Shown: in pieces, positions 1-10,545 of the stretch
Layout: each line of letters opens with the position of its first letter
Numbering within the stretch: the first letter of the stretch is position 1
Source: Combretum micranthum
Taxonomy: Eukaryota; Streptophyta; Magnoliopsida; Myrtales; Combretaceae
Assembly (NCBI GenBank): GCA_024138025.1
Contig: JAMXBD010000633.1
Coordinates: 1-64,000 of the forward strand
Direction: 5' to 3'
DNA: 64,000 nucleotides
Position numbers and translations under genes: made by a program
Notes under the pieces: model-generated
What the model saw: the letters and a program-made list of their open reading frames with translations, nothing else
Databases searched by the model: none
What the model was told of the DNA's origin: nothing

Positions 1-565
1 CCATTAAATAATTCTTATAATATTATATATTTATAATTTTAATATTTTATTTTTGTAACATATAAACATGTTCAATTTGGGTCCATATTTTACTTGGCTG
101 GTTCATGGTCAAATTAGTATTAATTATTGAGATTATGTCCGATCATGTACTCAAGTCCTATAACGTTTTAAATCATACTAGTTTGAAGAATACACAACCG
201 ATTTGGCATTATTAATTCAACATCGGCATGTCAAATTTCCAATTCAATCATTCCCTGTAACTATATTATATTGACTCAATTCCGGAAATTTCTGTCACTT
301 GTTTTGTTTATTGGACTTCACATATTCCAATGCTCACATGTTCAACCAATTTATTCATGTAATTATCATTTATTTATTAAGTTATAAATATATATACTTT
401 CTGTATCAATTTAGCTCAATTAATTTCCAGCAATTCCAATCAAAATTCATATATCAAATGAAATTCAATTCAATACACACATTTACATCATCTCTACATA
501 TACTTAATTAATATAATTTCATCAACAAATTAATACTATAATGACGCTATTATATATCATTCTGC

Positions 566-597
<32 letters not shown>

Positions 598-1500
598 TTG
601 TACATACATTATCGTCATGATTTCAAAAGCATGATCAATTCATCAAAATTTCCTAAATATACATACTCATTTGTCTGACATATATTTTCACATTTTCTTT
701 AGCAAAAGCATAATAATCAAAATATACGTACAACACGAATCTGGTATTTTAACATATATGCGTAGATTTCATAATTCATGTAGAAGTTATCAATTTAAAC
801 AACATTAATACGTGTAAGGTTTGCCCTGGTGAGGAAGTTTCGAGGGACAATAAGATGACATTTAGATAATTTAAAAAAAAAAAATCTGTTAGAAAATATA
901 TTAAGATAAGGATGTTTACGTGTAAGGTTTCTAGAAGAAATTTTGGCGGACTATAGGCTAGGGTTAAGCAGTGGATTGGCTGTTATATTTTAGGGGCCTT
1001 AGAATGTAATTTGGTATTATAAATTAGCTTAGGAATATAGCTAAATTAAATTAGGAAATTAATTTAGCTAATTTGAATTTGGTGAGATTTTAGATATTTG
1101 GCTAGAAATTGAGGAATCGAAATTTTAGATATTGAATTTCATAAGATTTAGCTAGATTAAGAAAAATGAAAAATTGACTAATTGAAATTAAGAATAATGG
1201 CTAACTTGAAATTTAAATTTAATTTGAGTAATTTAGTGCATCAAATAGGGTATTTGGTATAATTTAAACTCTAATTTTCATTTGAAGTTAAATACTAGCT
1301 CAATTACACTATTCATTATACTATATAATTCACCTAGACTTTTCAGTCTAATTATCTAAATTCAATTTCTAATGTAGGTTTTGAAATTAGATTCAAATTT
1401 ACTTGTATTTTTACACTAATTAAGTAACACATTTACTTAACTAGACATGCATTAAGGATACTTCAAGAAGGTTCGATCATGTAATGTCAAGTTAATTGAT
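1..1500. other. AT-rich intergenic DNA, no gene seen
   Basis: No open frame here has family-like content. A (TA)n microsatellite runs at about 566-591. The stretch 1000-1260 is made of loosely repeated gctaaatt/ttagcta words and looks low-complexity. Nothing functional can be supported. Confidence 0.6.
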
Positions 1501-3060
1501 ACAAGCAGTTGCAATCAATAGCAATTCAATAACAAGTTAAAATCTTACACCCAAATCAAATCTGGATCACTATGGTAAATGCACCTATTGATATTTATAG
1601 TATATTAATTAAGCTCGAGCATATTCCCATAGGGATTAATGATTATTAGTACCTACTACTCTTCACTTAAAGTCTAGCCATAAAAATCTAGTTTATAAAA
1701 TAGCTAAGATTACAAAACTACCAATTCTCAATCACCAATCAATATTTTAATTAAGATTTACCAATTCGCAAGAATTGCCTATACTTTGAATCCCCACTAG
1801 GTATCTATGTAATTACATAAAAGATAATTATATATTTTATTATGATTATTCTTGAATAGTAGAAATTCCTTTGGTAATTCAATTTCTCTATTGAAATTAT
1901 CAAATCGTAATCGTATGTTCATTAACTAAAATGTTTTTATAGTTACAACTCCTAAGGCAACATTATCATTTTAGAATTTTCAATATTAGGTTTTGACTTT
2001 AGTAGCAAAGATTTATGTCGTCCTATGTTAAAGATTGAATGCAACTTCCTCTAATCGTGTGGATCTATTTACTAAAGTAATCCATCAATTAACTTAAAGT
2101 TATTTATAGAGCAACCAAGAATCAATATTACGCACTATAAATTTTGGACAACAATAAAAACAACACAATTAGATTTAAGAAAAATCAATCAATAATTTGA
2201 AACAATATAAATAAATTACATAAAAAACCTAGGGTCTATCAAAATCTAGATAAGAGTTTTACTTCTCCATAGAATTAATAATAAGAACACAAGGAGTAAA
2301 GTTGTACATTTATGTTACACAATTAACCACCTAAAACAAATAAATCTTGCAAAATGGTGGAAGCCTAAATCTTGACTTGCTTGAGCATAGAGGAGAAATT
2401 TGTAATTCTTTGGATGCCCTTAAAAATTATGATCTTTCCTATTTATAGAGCTCCCACATGCTTAAAGTTGGAAGTTTCCCTCTTTTAGAATAGGAAAATT
2501 GTTGTCTTGACAAGTGGAAAGTGAGGTTCTTCAAAACAAGAAAGAAGAGTTATTTGATTTGGAAAGTAATCTTCTTTGTTGATGGAGAGGATAGAATCTT
2601 GAAACTATCTTAAGATAACTCTAAAAATTCTCTCTCTCTCTCTCTCTCTTCGAATTAAGTCACTATTCTCTTTAAGAAGCTAGAATAAGGTCGATTCAAA
2701 TTGCTAGTCAGGACACAAGTAGGACATAACATTGCCATTGCTTCTATCCTTTTTGGCTGGAATTATAAAAATAAAAACATAGGTGAGACACTACTTCTCA
2801 CAAGATGATGTCACTTCTCATGTCCCTTTGAACTGGAACTTTTCTCCTCTAATTTCCATCTCACCGGTGACATAACTTAAGACACAATTTTGTCTATCTT
2901 GTGTCCTTCAGTAAACACCTTCAAATTTTAATCAAATCGCTTTTGAATTGCATGAAACTTAGTCAAAGTCTTTCTTTTGCCCTCAAATACGTGTTGGAAA
3001 ATTAGAATTAAATGGGAAGTATTTAAATGTCATTTTCATAATTTTAGCTATTAATATATT
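1500..3060 (-). repeat. Possible decayed LTR or leader of a retroelement
   Basis: No coding frame is present. On the - strand there is a good TATA-type core (CTCTATAAATAGG, complement of about 2438-2450) in a context like the LTR promoter at 52.49 kb, where the same CTCTATAAATAGGA word occurs. A (TC)n tract lies at 2629-2649. I infer an old LTR or leader in - orientation, but no termini or target duplication could be found and the family is unknown. Confidence 0.25.
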
Positions 3061-3681
3061 CGAATTATAGAAAATTAGCACTTATAAAGTAGGATTAATT
3101 GGTGTCTATCATAAGTGTTGTAGCAAGGTGTCCAAACACTGATTTCTAAACATGTGATAGTGGTTTAGTTTCCAAACATCAAGCCATAGCATCTGAATGA
3201 TAAAGGTTTTCACATAATCAAAATGCTTTTTGATCATGTGTTATCTCACTTAGGGTTATAAATGACCTTAATTGAGTCGAGTCGTTAGAAGTTTGGGTTT
3301 GGCTCATTTAACAAATTAGCAAGCTTGAGCTAAGTCAAGCTTATTAAAAGCCTGAAATATATATATATGCATGAGACTGGTAAGGATTTACGAGACCGAG
3401 CTTAGTTCGTGAGGCTCATTTAGCTTAATGAAGTCTAAATGAACTTGAGCTTGTTTACGTAAATACTTATATATAATATTATATGAATATATTAATACAA
3501 ATAATTACATATTGTAAATTAATATTATAATAAATAATATTATAAATGAGTTTGAGCATGTCTACATAAATAATATATAACATGAAAACGTTGACCTCTT
3601 ATATTAGCTTTTTTTTTTTCCTCATTCTCATGGTATAAATCTATTGGTTCAGTTTTCTTACTCAAACTAAACCACAATATA

Positions 3682-3712
<31 letters not shown>

Positions 3713-4620
3713 CATTAAGTCAAACTAAACAAGAGACCAAATCATGCTAAAAATGATTGAAATTTCGGTTTGATTGTTTTTTTGCACACCTTTAACTGCA
3801 ATTGAGGTAGAAGACATGGAGGTGGATGTTGTAAGGGTGGAGGTGGATACCCATTATGTCACAAGGGTAGTATAGCCATCTAGCTAATAAAATAGGCTTT
3901 CTAATATAGAAGCTAGGCAACTTAAAAAGCAAATTGATTACTCTCTCTTTTTTGTTCTATTTTGTGGAGTCTGAAATATGACAAGTAAAATAGTATTAAA
4001 AATATGTTTAAAAACTCTATTAAAGAACTCAAGTATAAAATGAAAAGTTCATAACATGAATATTGTTTAAGATATTGATGTAGCACCATAAGAAACTCTA
4101 TAGTAACTCAACAATAAAGATGACCTAACAAAAGTTGAAAAATGGGGTTTTAGAAGTTGTAATTTAGACTTTGTATTTTGTCAAATTGGTTTGATGGGGG
4201 AGAGATTATAAAGCAATGGGGTTTTTAATTATAGAGATGGTAGTAAAGAAAAAGATAAATCTAACTTTTGGCCTTTTAACTTCGAGTGAAATAACTTTTT
4301 TTACTCTTAAATTAATCTAAGTCTTAAAAAAAATCATAGTGATGCACCGCTAGACTACTTAATTAAATACACAGGCATTTATATTTGGAATACATAGAGC
4401 ACATGATATATTATAATAATTTAAAACCATGATTACACAAATGACCATAAGACATAACACCATGTTACATAACATACTCTTTGATAGCAATGATGGCACA
4501 AAAAATTTTAATTAAGTATTGGTGTTAGTTAAAAACTAGTATAGGGCTTTTGAGTGACTGGGCTTGATTGTAGACTTATAATGTTAGACATAGTAAACAA
4601 GACACAACTAAGAGAACACC
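3060..4620. other. Intergenic, AT-rich, repeat-like
   Basis: No gene seen. Around 3250-3450 there are many GAGCTTGAGC/CGAGCTTAG-type words typical of non-autonomous hAT-like repeats, but no matching pair of termini could be assigned. A (TA)n microsatellite lies at about 3679-3700. Confidence 0.4.
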
Positions 4621-5060
4621 AGGATAATTGTCTAATGTGGCTACTATGACACTCAAGTTAGTCTTTACCCAAAATTTGAAATAGAGTAGGAGAGGTATTG
4701 GTTTGACATACTCATTTCAAAAAGCTTGCAGTAGAAGTATTTATATAAAGAGGACTCCTTGCAGTTGTTGGTGCTATAAAGATGTGGAGCAATGGAAAGT
4801 TGTGAGTGATTGTTGGGAATGCGGGCGTTTGGCCATGAAGACACATCCTGCTTCCATCATAGGCGAGAGTAGTGGAGATTATAAGATAATGAGTTCAGTG
4901 ACTTGAGTCAGCTTTGATGAAAACCTAGTTCAAAAGTTGGTTTGTCAAGTTAGGGGACCGTTTCTAGCCTCCTAGAGCTTGTGATGAGTTAGATAAGGCT
5001 AAACTTAGGTCCATTTAGTCAATGCAAGCTTAAAATAAGTTAAATTGGGCCCGAAGAGCC
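4620..5060 (+). repeat. Dispersed repeat family R1, copy 1
   Basis: This segment recurs in inverted orientation at about 18290-18720. Shared words in the same order include ACACTCAAGTTAGT / ATGCTCAAGTTAGT, GGACTCCTT, GCATCAAGCC-type text and GGTTTGTCAAGTT. The copies are diverged. A 67-codon frame here (4703-4906) is not shared by the other copy and is probably not a gene. It is likely part of an LTR or other transposon whose ends I cannot see. Confidence 0.5.
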
Positions 5061-6017
5061 CATGTTTCGAAATTGACAATGGGAAGGATCAAAACAACCT
5101 ATTACAAAAATTAGATGACAAATTAATAAAGTTTAAGTAGTTTCCACATCATCATAGTAATCTTCACACAAATTGACAAATATTCTTGCCTTCTTATAGC
5201 ATAAGAAATAAAATAGAGTCTATAAGTTTCATTATTTATAAACTCCCTTCCAATATTGAGAACATCCCATCCATGTAATTATTGTCACTTTATCAAACCC
5301 AATATTAGATGGGAATTAGTTGCAACATTAATATTTCATTCTTTTGAAAACATACAAAACCCTTTCTACAAAACTCGATGATGTGCTAGCTTTTTAAGTT
5401 TGAGGCAAGGTATAAGTCACTTGAGATTTCCCCATAACCTTTTTTTAACACTTAATTCATTTATTATTATAATAAATGGTCTATGTAATAACGTTCAAGG
5501 ACTACGAAAAATTACATAGAATTAATATTTGAAATTAAATTATAGTAGTAATATATCATATTCGATAAAATTAATGAAAATTTTATTTTGATATATTAAT
5601 TACAACAAGATGTTGAATAAATCTATTGATTTTATAAATACATACACTTTAAATGAAAACCTGTGTGCGGCACAGATTTAACAAGTTTTCCTAAATATCA
5701 ATAAATTAGAATAATTGCCACGTTTACTATTTTAATTCTACTTATTTTTAGAATTAATTAATTAAAATTAAAAAATATCAATTTAATATTTGCATGTGCC
5801 TTTGTCTATTTTTATGGTTAACAATTTAAACTTTATTTATTTATAACTTACCTCAAAATATTTGTAATCAGACGACCCCAAAAATAAAAAATAAAAAAGA
5901 AGCATTTGTAACTAGTAAATTGGGAAAGTGAGTTAAAAAATGCGAGAAGTTCATTCATAATTATTAAAAGGAAAAGAAGGGATCAATTTTTAGAAGTTCT
6001 TAAGAAAGGCCTTATCT
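5060..6017. other. AT-rich intergenic, nothing recognised
   Basis: No coding frame, RNA gene or clear repeat boundary was recognised. Base composition is strongly AT-rich until it rises sharply at about 6020. Confidence 0.5.
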
Positions 6018-6064
6018 GCAATTTGGGCCTGCTTTTTATCTATTAAAAAGCCAATTGGGCCTTG
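6018..6064 (+). promoter_or_regulatory. Paired TGGGCC (site II) promoter elements
   Basis: Two TGGGCC boxes lie at 6024-6029 and 6056-6061, 32 bp apart (about three helical turns). Paired site II boxes of this kind are known TCP-bound elements of plant housekeeping promoters, usually just upstream of the transcription start. Composition changes immediately downstream to a CT-rich, leader-like sequence (6065-6290). The target gene is not certain. The nearest downstream + strand gene is FKBP20-1, 4.5 kb away. Confidence 0.45.
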
Positions 6065-6290
6065 GTTGCTTCTTCTTCTTCTTCTTCTTTAACAAAAAGC
6101 TTCTCCGTCAACTGTAAGCTAAAACAAGGAGAGAGAATACGCCTATGGCCACCCCCTTCCGTCGATATCACTACCCGTTTCACTGCAACTTCACTTGTCA
6201 CTCTTTCTGTCTCCTCTCTTTCACGCATCTCATCCTTCTGCTGCATCTTTACGGAGTCCTCAGTTAGAGTTAAAATCGGTCGGTACCAGT
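6065..6290 (+). other. Candidate 5' leader exon (non-coding)
   Basis: This CT-rich, comparatively GC-rich stretch begins with a (CTT)n run and is followed by an AT-rich, intron-like sequence. A GT donor (TCGGTCG|GTACC) sits near 6280. The FKBP20-1 start codon lies in an exon that itself begins with a splice acceptor (CATCCAG|GCC at about 10528), so that gene needs an upstream leader exon, and this is a possible one. Overlapping frames on both strands (6043-6307) are short and unlike any family. The link is inference only. Confidence 0.3.
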
Positions 6291-6727
6291 GTTTTTTTTT
6301 TTTTTAATCTGCTCGATTACGTGTTTATGCTTTACTTTTTTATTAAATCTACGTGATGTACAGATTATAAATTAAAGTTATTTTTTAAATTATTTTTTGA
6401 ACTGTAATTGATTGACTTCTTTGAATTTATTTAGGGTTTTGTAATTCATGAATTTGCTTGGTGGAAAATCCTAAATTTATAACCTTAACGGAAATTGATA
6501 TAACTTTCCCTCCACTTATGTGCTATATGATAAACAATACTACTAATTATATCTAATATCTAACAGTAACAATGCCACCCTCACAATCGCCTTGTCCTCC
6601 AGGCGAGCAATGAAAACTTTTTAAGCGATGGCTTCAATAAGTTGGCTTGCACCATGGATAGGCAACAGACAAGCTGATTAATTCTGAAATCGATCACTGC
6701 ATGAGAACATTAGTGTTGAAGGGTATA

Positions 6728-6860
6728 AAATAGATGGGTTGGGTATGTCTCTTTGGAGACATCTGCTAAAATTGGAATGATACTGAGAAGATCAGCATGA
6801 TCCCTGTGCTAGGATGGCATGCACAAATCGAGTAGTGGTCCAAATGGATGGGCTGGGTAT
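6728..6860 (+). repeat. Direct repeats flanking the U6 copy (target duplication)
   Basis: The 19-mers at 6728-6746 and 6842-6860 match at 17 of 19 positions (both end GGGTAT; they differ at two purine/pyrimidine transitions). They sit exactly at the two ends of the U6-like sequence, the second sharing AAAT with the U6 3' end. The length and position are those expected of a LINE-type target-site duplication. Confidence 0.65.
6747..6845 (+). pseudogene. U6 snRNA retro-pseudogene
   Basis: The sequence follows plant U6 snRNA from its first base to the final GGTCCAAAT: 5' hairpin GTCTCTTTGGAGAC, ACATC, AAAATTGGAA, GATAC, GAGAAGATCAGCATG, GCACAAATCGAG and GTGGTCCAAAT. About a dozen substitutions are present, mostly transitions. 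One of them hits the catalytic ACAGAGA box (here ACTGAGA). The T-run that terminates polymerase III on a real U6 gene is missing; the 3' end runs straight into the flanking duplication. A TATA-like word lies at 6724-6730, but no upstream sequence element was recognised. This reads as a reverse-transcribed, dead copy, not a functional snRNA gene. Confidence 0.85.
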
Positions 6861-7039
6861 TCCTCATTTTGGCTCTAGGGTTATCTTTGATGGAGGTGGA
6901 TTGGGACTCTTGTGGTGTTTGATTTTGGAAATTTTCAGCTTGCCTGTTGCCGATTCATGTGCACGTTAACTTTTTGAAATCATCACTTGAAAAAGTTCCA
7001 TTGCCAGCCTAGAGGACAAAGCAATTTGAGGGAGCGACA

Positions 7040-7364
7040 GTATTAGATATTAGATATAATTAATGGTATTATTTGTAAGGCTTATATTAGTACTATTATA
7101 ACAGTTAAAGAGATAAATGAAGTGTTGCCACATGACATGTAAGTGGAAGGAAAGTAATATAAATAGGGGTGTGTGTAGTGTGAGAGAGATCGGAGTCATT
7201 TTCTTATTTTCTATCGTAGAGAGTGTTGGAGCTTTAAGCTCTGTTCTTAGGAACATCTTTGCTTTGTGTTAAGTGTGTCTTCTCTAGCCCTAATCTTTAA
7301 ATAAGGGTTTGTAATCACTTTAATATTAAATATAATTAATATTTGAATTTCTGGGTTCTTAACA
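7040..7364 (+). repeat. Probable solo LTR of a copia-type element
   Basis: The segment is organised like a short plant LTR. It has an AT-rich start (TATTAGATATTAG), a clear TATA box (TATAAATAG, 7158-7166), a GA-rich transcription-start region, a leader-like stretch with an AATAAGGG/TTTGTAATC polyadenylation region, and a CTTAACA end at 7364. No coding sequence follows it and no second copy is visible. Left end and target duplication are uncertain. Confidence 0.35.
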
Positions 7365-9066
7365 TTATTTCAAATGCATAACAATGCCACCCCCTTTGAA
7401 AATTCGACTTGGTTGCGGTGCAATCAATTGAATTATTCAATGGATTTTATCAGCTGGTTGACCTGCACCTTGGATAAACAACTAACACTTGGAGGTTCTT
7501 TCTATTACAAGATGTAGAACCCCAATATTGCCCAGCCTTTCTTCTCCGTGGCTGCATTTTTCATGAACTCGTCCTTCATATAATGACAGAAATATAGTAC
7601 TTATACTTTAAAATAATATTCCACACTTCATTTTCTTTAACTGATCTTTCAACATAGTATCTTGCGATTTCAAGCTGTCTGACTTGTGATACAGAAATCA
7701 GAAATGGCACTATCACAAAACTCCTCTGTCAAAGAGATGCCAGAAACAAAGAAAGAGAATTAACAATCAACCCATCCTCCTCATACCCTTTGATTCCTCC
7801 CAATGGGCAAAGAAGAACAACTCTTATTTCATAACGATTTATGACTTTGCAGCTGCAACAGCCAACCAATAAGTTGAGAAGAGAAACATTAAATATCTTT
7901 GCACTTTGTCCAAAAATTGAATTTCCTAGGAACTCCTTTATACTATTCTGCAGTCAAGTTTGTAGGAACTTCCAGATTCGGCAAAACTTATACCCTAAAA
8001 TAATTGGAGCTAATTGGACTTGCTTTTTTGAAATACAACTAGGTTCATTTGTGATTGGCCCTAGTTTCCAGGTTAGAATTTGCTCTTGTCGGTTGCTTGC
8101 TCGAGGTCAATTCAATCTGAGTGACATTCCTCAATTGATTATCCTGAATGGACTTTGCCATGAATCTGGTTGTCCAATCGAAACCTTCTCAAGTTAATAG
8201 CTTTACACCAGCATTGTAGCTTCCTTCCTTTCATATGAGTCATTGTCCAAGGCATTCATGACTAATTTACTTCGTTTTGCAAAGTAATTCCTGAACTTTT
8301 ACTTTAGATCTCAATTGTAGGAATGTTCCCATGAGTGTTTGTATGCCCAACGGAGATGTGGAATTTAATGCAGGTTTAAGGCTTCGTACAATAATGTTCT
8401 TGTTTTGATTTCCTTTAGCAGAGAAGACTATGCATATACTTGCTGGAATCCAGTTTGATTCAGGTAATTTGTCCGGCTGGAATCCAAACCTAGCTTCTTC
8501 CTCTTTTGTTCTCAATTCTAAGTGATCAGCATCTTCATCAATCAGCCATGAAAGTTTGATTCTGTACTTCCCCCTAAAATTTTTCCTCACACAAAAGAAT
8601 AGAGTTTGATTTTGTATTTAGCTGGCTTTCATATGTCTTATGCATCTCTTCCATCAAATCCTTTTCTACTTTTTCTACACTAGCCACTCGTGCTTTCATC
8701 TAGTCATTGACGCTATTGACTTTGAGAGGTTTGGTATCCCACAGGTTGGATCAATTGTCATGTTCCACAGGTAGTTTTATAGATTGAATTTTGGGAAATG
8801 TGAATTACAAACCCTAATCTGAACAAACTAGAGCACAATAATAGTTCCCAATTCTCTCTATTAGAGAAGTGGTAAATGCCAGAATGAATCTAACTACTAA
8901 CTGATACTTATTTATACTCTTGCTCTATTTACCACATGTGAACATCCTCTTACTTTTTGATTCACTAAACTCTTATCAAGTGCATCATAGGGAAACTACA
9001 ATTTTGTTTGCGGTTGGGTTTATGGCTGGCTAATGAACTGGCATTTTAAGCTTTCGTAAATGTCCA
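7365..9066. other. Intergenic or intronic; one orphan frame
   Basis: No recognised gene. An open frame on the - strand (8267-8590, 107 codons) encodes a charged peptide (MRKNFRGKYRIKLSWLIDED...) with no frameshift but no family I recognise. Upstream of it on the same strand are short stop-broken frames resembling a coiled-coil gag N-terminus (for example KARVASVEKVEKDL). It may be decayed transposon coding sequence. If the FKBP leader exon is at 6.1 kb, this whole stretch is intron. Confidence 0.3.
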
Positions 9067-9200
9067 CCAAACCCTGAGACCACACCCCACCCACCACTAC
9101 CCCACACCCCACCCACCCCAACCCACCGCCCCCCACCCCCGCCCCCGCCCCCGCCCCGGCCCCAAGGTCTCTTCTCCCCCTCCGCCTCTTTCCCCCCTTC
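9067..9200 (-). other. C-rich tract; G-quadruplex candidate on - strand
   Basis: About 130 bp of almost pure C and A on the + strand in an otherwise very AT-rich region. The core at 9121-9163 contains repeated CCCCCG units, so the - strand carries at least six runs of four to six G separated by one base. That fits a stable G-quadruplex, with an i-motif on the + strand. No gene starts or ends here. Confidence 0.7.
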
Positions 9201-10545
9201 TTTTTATTTATTTATTTTTTAAAAAGGCTAATTCCCTTCAGTTTAGGATTGGGGAAGGTTCACTTTTTACCAAGAACACTTCTAGGCTGTTTCGAGATGC
9301 TTGTACTACACAGCAAGATCAATGCATTCCTGGTACATGCATCTGGAATTAGCTAATCCAAATTAGTACCTTGCCTTTGTAGTGAAAGAAAGGTATTTCA
9401 TATTTCTGAATGGTGCTTTTTATCAAAGTTTTTCCAATACCTATTCCTCTCCTCATTATCAGTTTCTATCGAAATACATCATTCCATATGATAGGAGTAT
9501 TTTGTCTTTGCCACCTCTGGATTTGTCATCATACTTTGTCATTACATTTACCTTCATGGTGCTACAATGGGCTTCTCCTCATCTTCAGCTTTTTTCTCCC
9601 CAGTTATCTTCTCATGATGTGTTACATTGGCAGTATTTTTGTATTGTATTTGGCAAAGGAGGAAAGAAGTTATATTTGATGGTTCCTGCATGGCCCATTC
9701 ACTTTGCTGAATGGAATAAGAGGAGAATAGAATTCCAATTCAAAGGGATGTAATAGAGTTGTAATGACTATTACAATGTTCACTTATTGTAAAAAGTAAA
9801 ACAAGTAATTATTAGGGTAAAAGGTAAAATATCTAATGCCACTTATATTTATTACAGAGAGATGATAATTGCATAAGTGTTATTTTCAAAGTAGGAGTAT
9901 TTATAACAAATTTGAAAAAAGACCATTGAATTATAATTCATAGGTTAGAGATATGAATTGCTATTCATCATTTTACGTAATAGCAATTCATTATGAGTTG
10001 TCATTCCTTTCAAGTGAACACCATGATATCAGCTTTACATCGAATAAGGAATGAATGAATAGTTATTCATGTTAAGTGAACGGACTGTGAGTCTCTTGTG
10101 CTAGCAAATAGGATTATCACTTATGTCAAATTTGTTTACTCCTAATTTTTTTTTTTTGCCTGAAAGATATCATAGCTTCTATACTCTTGCTTTCTATCAT
10201 CTTGAGTTAACAATATATCTTTTTTTCCTGCCCTCAAGTGCCAGTTCTACATGCTTTCTCATGTATCAGTACAATCACTAAATCACCCAAAAGAATAGTA
10301 AGAAACTATTAGTTTAAATAATAATAATAATAATAAACAAACTTGAATCTGTAATTGACCATTGAGCTCGCTTATTCTAAGTTTTTTCTTGTGCCCTTTT
10401 GTGCATTCATTTAAGTTTGAGAGTTAGTTTCCATTTTATTGTGTTGAAGCAAAGTCAACTACAAATTTCCAACACTGGAAGCTTGTTTTCCTCATTTTCT
10501 GATTTATATTTCCTTGTATGCATCCAGGCCTCTCAAGTTGAAGTC
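9200..10545. other. Intergenic/5' intronic region upstream of the FKBP gene
   Basis: Overlapping frames at 9382-9753 lack family-like content. The stretch 9710-10090 has mirrored words (GGAATAAGAGGAGAATAG..., GTTCACTTATTG on the left; GAATAAGGAATGAATGAA, TTAAGTGAACG on the right), suggesting a small inverted-repeat element without clear ends. An (ATA)n run lies at about 10318-10336. A splice acceptor CATCCAG at 10522-10528 opens the exon that carries the FKBP start codon. Confidence 0.4.

Noticed and set aside
6747..6845. Functional U6 snRNA gene
   Set aside because: No T-run terminator, changed ACAGAGA box, no upstream element recognised, and retroposition-type flanking duplications.
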